Shown: positions 21,453-34,985, counted from the stretch's first letter. The stretch: 64,000 nucleotides of DNA from Rhabditophanes sp. KR3021 (GCA_963281155.1 CAUJLY010000001.1:6076001-6140000), one strand, 5' to 3'. Made by a program: numbers and translations. The notes: a model not told the origin generated them from the letters alone.

Positions 21453-24400
21453 ATGACCAATCTTTGCATATTATTCCTGTGTTTGACTTTCAATTTGTTT
21501 TATTTCATTTCATCAACTCCCAGTGCCAAAACAAGATGCGCCGTTGAATGCTTTAGCACGTGTGTGTTTGCTGGATCGGTAAGTTAGGATATAACTATTT
21601 GATATTGCTTAATTTGTTATTTTTTAATGTTCATATTTTATTTATATAATTTTAGGCACAATCAAGTTCATGCGGCTGTACAATTCAACAATTAGAACTA
21701 AAAAACTGCATCTCTGTGGATGAAGAAATGTTGTCTTCGGAGTTAGTAGACCATCATCAAACTAAAATATCAAGTGAATATATTACAGCTCATTCAATTC
21801 AACTAAAAATTGAGCCCTTTCCATCAGCCTTTGTGTATATTTTTGAATATTCCGAAACAGACACTAACAAAATAGACGGTACTAACGAGACGACGTGGAT
21901 ATTCGCAGGCGCCTCATCTTCCCCCCAAATACTTTTTTCGGTATCTGATGTGTGTAAGGAATATCAATTTCGAGTAATTATTATATTAAAAAGTGGTGAT
22001 CCTACACAATTTCTAAAAGTACTACCAACACTCCAAATACCATATCAACCCCCTAGATTTGAGGTTACTTCTGAATTAATTGCTATACAAAATCCTATCA
22101 TATCCGAGGATGAAACACTTGTGACGGTGTCATTTGCATGGTCTTTACCTAACGGATACACTGCTTTCGATGTTTATGGGTACGAAAATCCACAGGCCCT
22201 TTCGCTAACCTGTCTTCCCGCAAAATCTTTAATTGTAGAAGATGACGACTCATTCAATCCAACAGTTGATGTTTTACATTCAGGAGGTGGTTTAATGCGG
22301 TGGACAATTCCAATTGCCTATCTGAAAGAAGGGTGTCGCGTATTTATGGAAGTGAAGCTCACCCCTCGATGTTCTAAAATTGAGTCAAGTGATGTTAGTA
22401 CTCTAATAGACCTTGATTGTGAAAGTTTTCCTAAGCTGTCGTCCAAATTCTGCGATACACAAACGACTCCATATTGTGTTGACATTGTAGACGTATGGGG
22501 GAATGGATCAACTACCAATATCCACTGGCAGCCATTACCCAAATTATCTACTTTACCAGAATTTACTACTTATCATGTCATATTTGGAACTGCCAAATCG
22601 GTCGGGTCTGAACCGTATATACAGTGGAAAATTGAAGATAGACAAGAAGCTGTCATCAACTCATCAATCAATCATATGGAATTGGTAACTACACCCAATA
22701 TTCCTTATGCCGTGCAGATTTGTGCAGTCAGAGATGTTAAAAGTGATAAAGATGGTCTTGAAAGAAGTGCCTTTGTAATTCCGTTCATTTGTAATATTTG
22801 CGAAATGAAACAAAACTATAATGAACTTAGGAGGTGTTTAGAATGCCAAAAAATAGAACAAAAGATGCCGACTTTCCCAACTACTTGTGCGAAAGACAAT
22901 TATTGCAACACACCCAAACAAAGCCCCATACATACCATCAAAGATAATAAGTATATTATTGAGAGAGTCGTTGATATTCCTGTGTCGACAAAGACAATAG
23001 AGCTGATAAAAGAGCCATCATCTAGAATATCAAGTCCTGTCGAAGGTACCCAGTTTATTCCGACCGTCAAAATAGAATCACCAATAAAGGCTCCTAAAAA
23101 TCCGACTTTTTATAACCCTCTTAAGATATCATCAAACAACATGAACACAAAAGAAACGACTATGATCACAAACCAAACCGGCATCATTACTGACATGACG
23201 TATCTTATGAAAAATAAACCGGAAAATGATAAACAATTTGTTAGTAAAATTGTTGAATCAAATATACCTATTTCTTTGACAGGTCACAACAAAAATATCA
23301 ATGAAACAATGAAAGTGTTATCACAGGCCGAAGAGTTAGACAAAAAAGAAGTACTAATTGAACCTGGTAATACAAATCAAAAAAGTATCCAATTAAATAA
23401 GATTCCTGTAATCACATCAAACCTGGACAATTCACCACAAAAAAACCCGCAGGTTTCCGGATATGTTAGAACAACAACTGCCCGTAATTTACTAAATGAA
23501 GACGATCAACAAAGTGAAGAAGAACACATTACATTGAAAGTATCATCTGTAGCAATGACGCCAAAGAGTGATAATTCCCCAGTTATGACTTCAACCACTA
23601 CTGATATGGCTCCACTTGTGTCTACTACAACACTTATTCTATCCAATACATTGAACAACAATCACAATAATCCCAATCACTCTAATATTTCTAATCGTGT
23701 TAATCGCCTTGGTTCTATTCAAGCTAATCATCTTAATTCTATCCAGTCTAATCGTGATAATTCTATGCATCCTAATCATGCTAATTCTATGCATCCTAAT
23801 CATGATCATTTTAATCCTATAGTAAACAGTAACACGGCTGAATCCAATTCAATTGCTGATAATATTTCTGGGTCTAACAATAAAGTTGTTCCTACCATTC
23901 AAACTGTGCAAAACCGAAATTCGGTTAACATTCATCAAGGTCCGTGCAAAATGAAGAGTAATATAATTTGTGAATATGGTTGCAAAAGCGATGTAGCCTG
24001 CCAATGCCCTGTGTCAAATTTCAACCCTTGCATTAGAGGTCTAATGTGTCCTCCAATAATCAACACAATGTTGTACTTTAATCAAACAACCAAAACCATT
24101 AATGTTATCAATAAGGATTTCTTCCAAACACCTCAAAATAACCTTGGAAATGCAACTTGGAATCATTACAACAAATTGTACATTGAGATATCGGAGAGAG
24201 GAAAAAATAACAACAAAGGGAAAAGACAACATATTGGGCTTGATTTAAATTATGCGATGAAAAGCCGTATGTTAACTACAGGAGTTCCATTTGTTGTAGA
24301 TCCAGCGGCATCGTTTGACGTCAGTAAGGAAAACCATTATGCCGTAAGCATTTGTTTATACAACCACACTTACTTCCCTAATGGACCAGCCACCTACTAT

Positions 24401-24847
24401 ACAGCACAAGTTCCTTTAGCTTTTGCAACGCTACGTGATTACTTAGATAAAAATCAAATTAATGATGCCGAGATATTTGCTGAACCTATTTACAGAAGGA
24501 TCGTTGAAAATCAGCGTAAAGTTGAATTAGAACAATTAAATGAAAACTCCTTTTCCTGGATTTTAATGGCTTTACCATTTGTTTTGTTATTTATTTCAAT
24601 TGTTCTTTTGTCCTCTGTAATTTATATGTGCTGTATCAAGAGATATCGTAGACTCGGCAATATTGTCTTCTATAATGCTCAAAATCCAATTAGTTCAACA
24701 TTGAGATTATCTGCTTACAAACCAAGTATCGATAACAACAACTACATTGAAGCGACAACTCTTGACAATCCAATTCCAAGAGTTTCATACAATCATTACA
24801 CTAGAAGAACAACAACTCATCCAGAAGTTGAAGAAAGAGGTATTTAG
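21453..24847 (+). CDS. Anosmin-1-like FnIII protein with C-terminal membrane anchor
   Basis: Two exons, 21453-21578 and 21656-24847 (77-bp intron, phase 0), give 1105 residues. The first exon supplies a signal peptide (CILFLCLTFNLFYFISSTPS) and a Cys-rich start TRCAVECFSTCVFAGS that continues SSSCGC, resembling the anosmin-1/KAL1 Cys-rich region. FnIII-like segments follow: VYIFEYSE...W...EYQFRVII and LVTVSFAWSLPNGY, comparable in order to anosmin FnIII-1 and -2. Residues about 640-720 are Asn/His/Ser low complexity with NSMHPNH repeats. A second Cys cluster (CEYGCKSDVACQCPVS) precedes a last FnIII-like part. One transmembrane helix (WILMALPFVLLFISIVLLSS) and a 75-residue cytosolic tail end the protein. 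Known anosmins are secreted, so the anchor is unusual; the homology call is tentative. Confidence 0.6.
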
Positions 24848-25308
24848 ACATTTATTTACATATTTTATTCACATGTATAAAATACTTTTTATAGCTTAAT
24901 AATAATTTTATTTATTCCAATTATCATTTTTATTAATAAATTAATTATAACATTTGCCTTTAGTTATTCAAATTTATAGTGGGGAATCACCAAACAAAAG
25001 ATGGCAGAATTTAAAAATATTCACATTGCTTAAAATAATTTGCTTCCACGCTCTACCGTTCTTCATTTAAATTGAATTAAGAAGAAAAATTGGCCACTAA
25101 AATGAATTCAACCTTCCTATTAAGACTACGTAACATTTCGTTCTTCAAATTTTCAATTTCCAAGTTTATGCAAACGGGATGTGGTGCAATGAAATGCGAT
25201 GCATCAGAAGAATGTAATGAAGAAAAAAGATTGTTACTTTAATAAAAATAGTATAAACGTATCGTATAGTATAACTTATTGTCAGATAAAATAATTTGTT
25301 TATGGACT
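24848..25308. other. 3' gap between convergent genes, holds a small ORF
   Basis: Between the anosmin-like gene and the end of calpain-15. Apart from the 46-codon frame at 25102 nothing is seen. Confidence 0.5.
25102..25242 (+). CDS. Possible 46-residue small protein
   Basis: ATG-initiated frame, MNSTFLLRLRNISFFKF..., basic and hydrophobic N-terminal half (could be a mitochondrial presequence or short anchor), then CGAMKCDASEECNEEK with three Cys, and a TAA overlapping an AATAAA. No acceptor or homologue recognised; support is only the ATG, the composition and the well-placed poly(A) signal. Confidence 0.3.
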   Translation: MNSTFLLRLRNISFFKFSISKFMQTGCGAMKCDASEECNEEKRLLL

Positions 25309-28105
25309 TTATAATATTAAACTCCTTCGTGGAGAATGTAGAGCTGCCATTGCATCGTTTGTAATCGCTGGATAGTGTGTTATATTTCTAAGCATTTCAT
25401 CGACCTGTGGAAGTTGGTATTTTTCCGCTACATTCAGCACGATGTTGTAACCTAAGTAGTATGATTGAGTCACTTCCAACTGACTAAATAAAAGGATAAA
25501 TTGGCTATGATTTGGGGGAACAACATCTAGAGTAGTGAAACTTCCTCTAGTAGATAGTAAATTTTCAGTTCTCTTAAGTTCATTTTTAACAACAAGAAAC
25601 TTTCTACTGTCATAATTTTCAGCCAGTACAATTACACCACTGAATTTTTTGTTAATGCAATAAACAGTTGAATTTTTGCCGTTATCAATTGATTTGCCAC
25701 TAAAATAAAATTGGAACCTTAGAACCAGAAAGCATTAAAACTCACTATTTTTTGACATAAACTGCTAACGATTCATGATAAAAAGCCGGTGAGACTAAGG
25801 TGAAGGAAGCTTTCATACTCTTAGAACTATGAATTGTAACAACACCATTCAAGGGAGGTGAGTTATTTGAAAATTTAGTAAACGAAAAGTACGTTACAAA
25901 ATATATTCCAGCTGTCAAAAATATATCATCAGTTGAGGTAAATGCGGCCAATTTCCTTGATGTAGCTGCAACCAAACGTCCCGGGCCACCGTGAGTGGAA
26001 TCTTCTTTATGTACAAGCATGAAAATATCATGATTGTCCGGCTTCTTGCGAGACTCATTTTGGTACAGAACAAATGTTGCTTCCGTGTCATGCGTCACAA
26101 TTACTTTCAGTGCTTGCAAGTTAGGAGAACACCAATTATTTTCAATTTTAAGTGGAATTCTCAATTCTTTCCAATTTTTCCTTATCTTAGCAATGTCTAC
26201 AGCATCAAAGTAGTAACAAAATGCTTCGAATGGCATATAAAATGAACCGTCGTTGGTATTACTCTTGAATTTCAATATGTTCTTTAATTCTGGAGTCCAT
26301 CCAGACCATTTCTCACTAAATGTGGAATAATTAATAACATATTCTTAGTAACATACCTCCATTCTTGATTCCAGACGAAATTCCCACCCCATGGATTACG
26401 AACTCGGAGAACACGTCGACCGTCTGGAAGCGCGATGCAATCCAAAAGCGAATAAGCGTGATTTGACAGCAATCCAACCCGTTTATATTCTGCTGAATTA
26501 TCTGCATTACTTCTACTTCCACAACTTGAAATTAAACATTAGTGCATATTCGTAGGAATCTGGGTGTCAGATGATTATAAAAATGAGAACCTTTATTTAA
26601 TAAAAAGCCTTCCTAATAAATGGGATAAATATACATATTGGATAGAAAATAAGAATGATGAAAATATATGTATGTAAATTTATCTAACTTATCATCAATT
26701 AGTATCATTATTAAACGTAAGCTAATGCTTATGTATTCGTGTATAAATAAGTTGATCATTTAAATCCTAGTAGAAGCTTTATTTATCATCAATAAACTAA
26801 CCTGGCGCCTAACAAAAAGCCGGCTTCATTTGCACTAGCCATTTTCGCCCAAATCATTTCCAAGCCTCCATTCTCCTCATTTTTTAAACTAGTAATATCA
26901 AGTTCTTTTACTGGACACCCACATAACACTGAAAACCCCTCAATTGTCCTTCCTAAATTGAATATTCATCACTTGAATATCTAAAACGACTCACCTGCAG
27001 TCAATTTACCATATGATCCATACACTTTTGCAAAAGCCTTTTCAATTAGTGGTATCCATAGTTGATTTTTACGTGCTTGTGCAAAAACTTGCTTTCTCGA
27101 ATTCTTGTCGCATGGCAGAAAGTCGTCCACTAAGATTGATTGCCACAACCCGTCAATGCATAAATATAACAAATAAACTCCATTTTGTTGGTATACTTTT
27201 GTTATCATAATTTTCTCAAGCAATTCCTTTCTTTCAGCTATAACAGCCAGTGCACTTAAGAACCAGCAATTTCCAAGATGGCCTAAAATGATAGATTAGG
27301 GCAAACAGACTAAAAATATACCTTGGATTATGTCTGAGCTTTTTGGATCATGTAGCACACTCCACCTGTACTGCCTCCCGTCAATTGTGTAGATATCTGA
27401 AGGCCTCAACCAAACCAAATCCCTCAAATTACCCCCACGGTGAGTTTCGGCCTGAATAGACTTAAATGAGTGTGGAAATGAATCATCTATGAAAGAGCAG
27501 TCATTTTGAGCACAATCTTCAATGATTGCTTTATGTACATTCACCAGTTTTTTATTTTCTTCTTCTGTTACGGAACCATATTGCAAAACTTCTAATTGGG
27601 GATATATACTTCCTCTGCCAAATGTTTCCACCACTAATTTGCTTTGACATCTATTACATTTGGGATTCAGTGATCCATAGAATTGGCTCGTGTTACACTT
27701 TTTGCACACCAAATGTTCACCTAATTTTAGAGATACTCTGTCTAGACAACATAATTCGCAAAACATTCGTTTACTTGTATTGCTAAAATCGCATCTTTGG
27801 CAAACCCAAGGCTGGTAATCTATTTTTTCTTCGGTAGAAATACTTGATCTGAATGCTGTTGATATTTGCGATATTGAATTTTCTGCAAATGTACGCAGCA
27901 CGTTAGGAAAGGACGCTAAAACAAATAGACAACAGTACTTAGAGACATACAAATTAGATTAATTACAAGAATTAGGAAGATTATAAGCTGTAACTGGTCC
28001 TTCTTGAGGCCTTCCTAAGTTACATGCATCGCAATATAGAGACTGGTGACTGTTGTTCAAGGTACAAGCAGAGCATGTCCAGTAGTGATTAATATTTGGA
28101 TACAT
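25309..28105 (-). CDS. CAPN15: Calpain-15/SOL-type cysteine protease
   Basis: Seven exons: 28105-27967, 27915-27322, 27282-26995, 26952-26802, 26524-26357, 26315-25746, 25699-25309; 766 residues, all phases consistent. N-terminal zinc fingers: two RanBP2-type (WTCSACTLNN...YCDACN; WVCQRCDFSN...FCELC) and a third VCKKC...KCNRC. The protease core has the full triad: Cys in HLGNCWFLSAL, His in SNHAYSLLD, Asn in RVRNPWGG. The C-terminal part (domain III-like then SOL homology region) matches the small-optic-lobes class, which lacks penta-EF hands. Vertebrate CAPN15 is about 1086 residues; the difference is mostly fewer N-terminal zinc fingers and linker. The catalytic residues suggest an active intracellular protease. 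The 277-bp intron 26525-26801 is long for this genome. Confidence 0.92.
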
Positions 28106-28744
28106 ATTTTAGTGGTTAATTAGAATTTAGTTTGTTAAATACTAATATACCAAAATAAATAGACCCTGAAATCAATAGTAATTACAAAAACAAACATTTT
28201 TAAAAGTCCAACGGCTTTTAAGTATATTCCCACACGTGACTAATCAACATGAATCATCCAGACAATGTAACTTCTTGATAAACAAACAACGATAAACAGT
28301 TATATAGACAGTATTTATTAAAAAATATTTTACATTCAACAAATTCGGCCATCATTGCAAACGTCTATTTTCAATTCTGTTCTCTCTCATACCTTTTTTG
28401 GTTACCAAAGTAACTATATCATTGTTATCGGTGAAATCACGATTTGTTAAAGAAGCATCATCATCAATCATGACATACAAATGATATATTCAGCAAGGGA
28501 GGAATAATAAAATATTGCGTTTCTTATCAAGCTTGACACTCTTTTTGAATATCATACCTTTAAATAATGAACGCTAATACACACTGTTCCAATATCCTCG
28601 GTTCAAGATAGTTTGTACGTGGAATTACTGAGCAAACTCACTGATTTATAATCTATTTGGAGGGTTTGTTTCTTTAATTACCTTATTCGTAATATACTAA
28701 ATTGATAGATCTAAAATATTAAACTACGAGAACCTGGTAATAAA
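28106..28744. other. Divergent intergenic region CAPN15/GOLT1
   Basis: 639 bp between two divergent start codons; no coding sequence or repeat noticed. Presumed shared promoter. Confidence 0.5.
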
Positions 28745-29420
<676 letters not shown>

Positions 29421-30570
29421 TATATACATGTTGCCATCATATCTAAATATCTGTGTATCTCGAAACCGCGAACGCCCTCAATAAAGATGTTCACTCTTTA
29501 AGAATAAAATTTCTATATTATTTATTTGAATGAATGAAGGTTTCTTTTGAAAGTAATACATAATTATTATGTTTAATTCTATTACCCATTATATATTATT
29601 TTATATTATTATATGTGCATGTAAATGATAAATATATTTATGATTTTAATTGAATTTTGATAACGGAAAAAAGTAATAGCAAGGAGAGGTGTTGTAGCAC
29701 AGCCACCATAATGTCTGAAATTTATTGGTATCGCTGGCACTGCACCATAATTTAGGAAGGTGTGGGTAAGTTTATATGTTGACTAAAGCATATATCACAT
29801 GAACTTCCCAATGTAAATCTTAAGCATGTAAAAAAGTGACACTATGAGTTAGGTTGTGAAAAAGTTGTCTCCACCCATCTAGCATAAGGAACGAAATTCA
29901 CCTTCGGATATAGAGTTGGCCATATATAATTATTTGAATGTTATTAATGTTTTTAAGCAACCATTTTAAATAAATTAGCTTTGTTAGTAGTTTTAAGATT
30001 TACACTTATGTAAGTTTCCATCGACAAATGCTACTCTAACTATTTTTTATTACTCATTTTGCCGTTTTACTTTCTTTTACTACTTGACAGTTATAATTTT
30101 ATAGCAATACAAAATGATATAACATACACTTCTTTGACTAAAAAGTGTGCGATGATATGTTTTTTTTGGCTGTGATACATTTACAATTTATTTAGTAAAG
30201 AAAAGAATATATTCAGCTGGAGATTTTATATTTTTAGTTAGTGACATAATATATTTCTTTTCAGTTTTTTGATTGCGACATAATTATATTATGAGTGGCC
30301 GTCGCAACTGGAGTATCCCATTTTTGGCTTTTTTTATTTGTTTCATTCATTATAAATAGCCTTTACCACGTTATTATTCTAGTCATTCATACCAAATACA
30401 TTATTTATATATCGCACAATAAAAAACTCCATTGCTGGTCGACAAAAATCTATTACTGTTCGTTAAAGTGATATCTTGTTCGTCAATTTCATTGCCTAGT
30501 TTTCGTTTTCAAATATTGTCCTTCAAATTATTTGGAAATACTTATCAAAGATTTCAACAATTGACCTAGG
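29421..30570. other. 1.15-kb intergenic region
   Basis: 3' end of GOLT1 and upstream region of the G-alpha gene. AT-rich, no convincing frame, repeat or RNA gene seen. Confidence 0.5.
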
Positions 30571-32123
30571 ATGGGAAATATTTGCGGTGTTGAGAAAAAT
30601 AACAAACTATCTCCTTTACAAGTTGCTGTACCTGTTGCTAAGACCGAAGACGAGCAAAATAATAATGAAGATTTACAATCTAATTCTAATGTAACCTTGC
30701 ATTCCTTTTGTATCTATTTATAAATTTGTTTCAGCAAACAATTACAGCCAAGAACATACTAAAAAATCAAGAAGAGTCAGAAAATGATAGTGCATTGCGT
30801 ATTTTATTGCTTGGAAGCCCGGAGAGTGGTAAATGAATTTAAAGATTACTAGGCAAAAAGTATTTATTTTTAGGCAAATCAACCTTAATGGAGCAAATTA
30901 GATTGTTGTATAACCAAGAATTCAAAGAAAATGAACTTTATCAAAGGAAATGTAAGTTAGATTAAATATTATTATATAAATGAATGTTTAGCCTTCTTGT
31001 ACAATAATATTTTGGAGTCTATGAGATGTATTCTTAACCATATGAAAGAACACAGCATTTCCTTTGGAAGTGAGGCAAATCAAGCCAAGGCAGATATCAT
31101 TCTTGATGATTTTGAAAATATTTACGGGCCATTTAACGCAAGAGAATATGATTGCTTGGAAAGTTTATGGAGTGATGAAAATGTAATTCAAACATATCAA
31201 ATGCGTGCACGTTACAATTTAAATGATTCTGCGGGGTAGTAAGTAAAATAAACAATTATAAATAATTGAAAGAATTGTTAATGGACTTTAATAATGCTAA
31301 TGGTCCAAAATATTTATAATATCGCTAAAGTATTTAGACATATTTTTAAATACTTTTATTTGCTTATTCTTATTTATTATATTTTTAATTAATTTGTGAT
31401 TGTTTTAGTTTTTTCGACAGCCTCAAAAGAATCAATGATATCAATTTTAAACCGACTCCCCAAGATTTAATTATGGCATATTCACCAACCATTGGGATAC
31501 AAACTTTAATTTTCACTGCTAAACATAAATCTTATCAATTAATTGAATATGCGGGGAATAAGTTTGATGCAACGAAGTTAAAGGATATTTATGAAGGAAT
31601 AGATGCTGTTTTCTTTTGCCTTGCCATTTCTGAGTATGACCAAATCCCAATATCAGACCCGGAAATTGTAAGATACTTGGGGTTTGTTTTGTTTTATTAA
31701 AGTAAATTTCAGACGAAACTTCAATTTTCATTGAAAATGCTTGATAAAGTGTGTGAATGTTCCCGTGACCAACAAGTGCCTCTATTTGTGTTTTTAAACG
31801 AAACAGACGTTTTTCAGGAGAAATTGGATATATCACCACTGGGCGTTCATTTCGATGATTACTCGGGTAATACTTGTCAGACAAATAACCCAATAAATAA
31901 CAATCTTTTCAGGTTTAACAGCCAAAGATGCAATGCTTTTTATGCATGAGTTAGTAGAGGAAAGATGTGCAATGCATGGTCTGAAAGATTTACATTCTGA
32001 ATATTTATGCACATTCATCAACATAAATGAATCTCGACAGATGTTAGGTAATTTTTACACAATGTTTTGTAAATAAGTTCTCTTTTTGTAGATAAAATAT
32101 TCAAGAAGCTGAAAAAGTTGTAA
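30571..32123 (+). CDS. Divergent heterotrimeric G-protein alpha subunit
   Basis: Eight exons (30571-30690, 30735-30828, 30874-30951, 30992-31238, 31409-31667, 31713-31866, 31913-32047, 32092-32123), 372 residues, every junction in phase. The start MGNICG fits N-myristoylation plus Cys acylation. The P-loop is LLLGSPESGKSTLMEQ, near the canonical GAGESGKST. The helical domain and YFFDSLKRI before switch I are recognisable. Key GTPase residues have changed: switch I DLIMAYSPTIGI replaces the catalytic Arg, DVGGQ becomes EYAGN, NKxD becomes NETD, the TCAT loop reads TFIN, and the C-terminus ends KKLKKL rather than the receptor-binding tail. Splice-site integrity and an uninterrupted frame say it is expressed, not dead. 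It is probably altered in nucleotide cycling and receptor coupling. Confidence 0.85.
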
Positions 32124-32839
32124 ATTTCAAATTGCTTATTTCATAGTTATAAAGAGTCATTCAAAATTGGTAAACAAATAAAAGTATTCGTGAGTGATCA
32201 GCTGTCGTGTCACCTTTTATAATTGCGTGACGTCTGTATTTGGCATTGTCATTATTTTATTCAACAAAATATAACGTATAATTATATAATGTAAAGTTAC
32301 CAAATTCAAAGAACTAGATATTTATTTTTTAATAAAATAAGTAAATAATATACTTGAGGTATGTAACGAAGGTAATAAAAGTACATATTTGTTTGATGTA
32401 CCATATTCGTTACATCACAAATATGCTATTTAAAAGACCGAAATGTGCCTAAACTATCCATAAATATAAGTTGTAAACAATGATTTATTGTTTAAAGAGA
32501 GATTGACTTTGTGTTAAATAAAATGCTATGAATTACAAGATTCCATTATTGTTTAATAAGTGTTAATAGTTATAACATTTTGATCTGTGATCGTTTTATT
32601 GGATTAATGAAAATCTAATTATAAATAACAAATATCTTGATTTTACTTTTAATGAGCACATTCAAGATTATTATTAACATCAATGTTCTCATGTAATACT
32701 TATTTATTAATTCTTATTTATGAAAGTGACCAAAAACAAAAACAACAGTAATTCATTTTAGAAATAGTTTGAAAATGGCATGTAGCTTTAATAAATAGTT
32801 AAACTAAGCAAATCAAGGTACAAACTCAGTCTTAGTTTG
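32124..32839. other. Intergenic, no gene seen
   Basis: Holds the G-alpha AATAAA near 32175 and AT-rich sequence. The far end merges with the carboxypeptidase pseudogene. Confidence 0.45.
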
Positions 32840-33870
32840 TTTAAAACTTCTAATAAAACACCTAAAAGTTCTGAATTCGGTATAATTTCGGATTTGGGGA
32901 CAACAAGTGCAATTTCATTATTGAGCATTTAATATTCTCCGATTTCTATGGTATAATTGCATTTTATATCCTTACACTCAATTCAATCCAAAGAAATTCC
33001 CTAAGTTTCGTACAGAACATCTACAGGTGTTCCGTGAGTATAATTACTTCCTCTAACATTTTTAAGTGTATTAGCCATTTAATGGCTAGACTTTTCAACT
33101 CTTCATGGTCTTTCGTGTGTCGTTCTTTGGTATGAGCCCTGGATACAGTGAAAATGATTGACACGAATGCGAAGAAAAGTAATCTTTCAATTTGCTATTT
33201 TCTCGTAAAACATATCTTGCCAAAAACAGTGCTTTTTGTTCTGAAAGTACTTTTGGTCCTTGATAATGTTCGGCACAAGAATTAGTTATATGAAATGAAT
33301 CCGTATTATTACTTTCCATTTGTGGGAAACATCTATTGATGTCAAAGTTTCGTAACAATTATTAATTGGCTCAGATATATTTTTCCCTAATTTTTATCTG
33401 TTTAGTAACTGTATATGTATCCATCGATATTAAAACAAAAATTATAAAAATATCAATTTCTTTAAATAATTCTTCACACAAATGACTATTTTCAATCAAC
33501 CGGCGTATCAAATTTATCCCAACTCCAGGTGTTGAGCATTCTCTTGGGTGAATGCCAGAATCTATAAAAATAAAGCCTTTTTCTTTTATCAAAAATAACC
33601 TATTTTGACGCTTTAATTATTTTTTGCCTACAAATAAAATTTTATCTTTTGACGATCATTGTTTCTTTTCAAAATATCAGTTTTTTCATTATTAGTTGCA
33701 TTAAGAAAGCTCATATAAATGAGAGTTTTCTTAACTATTACACGGATACTGTTGACATCACTAAATTCTATCCTAACAATATGAAGTATAGAATTGCTTG
33801 ATTGAGTGCAAATAATTTGTGCCAATATAGTACACAATAGAACGACGTAAATTGATAGCGTGCCAAGCAT
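32840..33870 (-). pseudogene. Decayed M14 (carboxypeptidase A-like) metallopeptidase
   Basis: On the minus strand, pieces of a zinc carboxypeptidase appear in the correct order but in different frames. They are a signal peptide and propeptide start (33870 down, MLGTLSIYVVLLCTILAQ), the zinc motif HPRE in FIFIDSGIHPRECSTPG (about 33550), FDINRCF for the VDLNRNW motif, YFSSHSCQSFSLYPG (third zinc His), an NYTHGTP substrate-binding loop, YTIEIGE around the catalytic Glu, and VPKSEIIPNSE near the end. At least four frame changes or stops separate them, at spacings too short for introns, and the first part of the catalytic domain is missing. The order of motifs makes the family call strong and the gene clearly non-functional. 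Confidence 0.85.
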
Positions 33871-34541
33871 TTTGACGAAGGTAAATAAAGTGAAAATATT
33901 AAAAGAGGATTAAAGATTCGCTGGGATTTGCTGAGGAAGATTTACTAATTAAAAGTCTACAAACATTCATGGAATTGAATTATATGATGTTGAAGTGGTT
34001 TCAGTTTATGTTCCGCTTTATCCTTCAAAACTGGATACTAATGAAACACTTAAATATTGTAAATCATGTGTTGTACATATGGTGTTGGGATATGTTATTT
34101 TTTAAATGATTTGTTTTTGATGCAATTAACGTAGTTGAATATGCGTTATTACTAGAATTAAGTGAACAAATTGATTTCTTTCTTTCGCTATTAGTCAACA
34201 CTCTTACTTATTTGTGTTTATGGTAATGTATGATTGATATACATCAGCAAACTTAAAATCGAAAGAGATACATTTGACTTTCAATCTTGAACAGAATACA
34301 AATCAACGTGATTCCAAGTTAATTGTAGTTTTAAAAATAAATGTACAGCTTTTGTAATGCTTGGAATATTTTATAAAAGCTTGCTTTTATGATGTTTTCA
34401 TCCAACAGTTTTAACTTAATAAATTAATATCAATTATTTCAATATATTTTTGTTATGTTCGAAGGCTTTTATTTAATCAAAGTCACATGACTGGCTCGTT
34501 TATTTACAAATTATATTCTTTCCTTTTTATAGTCAGAAAAT
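33871..34541. other. Intergenic, no gene seen
   Basis: 671 bp, AT-rich; ends with the acceptor-like CTTTTTATAG 9 nt before the next ATG. Confidence 0.5.
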
Positions 34542-34985
34542 ATGGTATCTACAAGATCTTCCTCCACCAAGAAAAGTGCTCCGGTTAAAAGAGATGCATT
34601 GGCAATAAAGAGTAAGACAATTAAGAAGAAACCCAAAAAGGTAGAAGATGTGGCTATGGAAGTCGATGGGGCCGTGGTTAAGATGAGTGTCGGGGAGGCC
34701 AAGAAAGCATTAAAAGAAAAGAAACAACATCAGAGATGGAAGGGGATCGAAAGTGATGTTGAGAAGAAAAAGAAGGAGCCAGTTCCTCAAAAGAGTAATC
34801 CAGCCAGAATCGGGCGTGGAAACTTCAAAGCTATTCCTAAAGTTGCATCTAGCATTGTCAAAACTTGCGGAGCAGGATTAATTGTTTCCAGAAAAGTGTT
34901 AACCAAGAAAGCCCAAAAGAAAATCAGTAAGGCACAAAAGAAAGTTACTGCTGATAAGGAAAGGCTTGCTAACAAAATGCAGTGA
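34542..34985 (+). CDS. Small lysine-rich basic protein, unknown
   Basis: Single exon, 147 residues, with an acceptor-like site (TTTTTATAG) just upstream of the ATG. About a quarter of residues are Lys; KKSAPVKRD, KTIKKKPKK and KKAQKKISKAQKK blocks suggest a nucleolar or chromatin protein. A middle segment NPARIGRGNFKAIPKVASS is less biased and may be a conserved core. I considered ribosome-biogenesis small proteins but cannot place it. Confidence 0.6.
   Translation: MVSTRSSSTKKSAPVKRDALAIKSKTIKKKPKKVEDVAMEVDGAVVKMSVGEAKKALKEKKQHQRWKGIESDVEKKKKEPVPQKSNPARIGRGNFKAIPKVASSIVKTCGAGLIVSRKVLTKKAQKKISKAQKKVTADKERLANKMQ

Noticed and set aside
21311..21547. 78-residue frame before the anosmin-like gene
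   Set aside because: The true first exon is in another frame here (ATG 21453, signal peptide, GTAAGT donor at 21579).
23640..23830. Asn/His repeats as a possible CRISPR-like or minisatellite array
   Set aside because: Degenerate codon-level repeats inside a clear coding exon; no conserved spacer-repeat structure.
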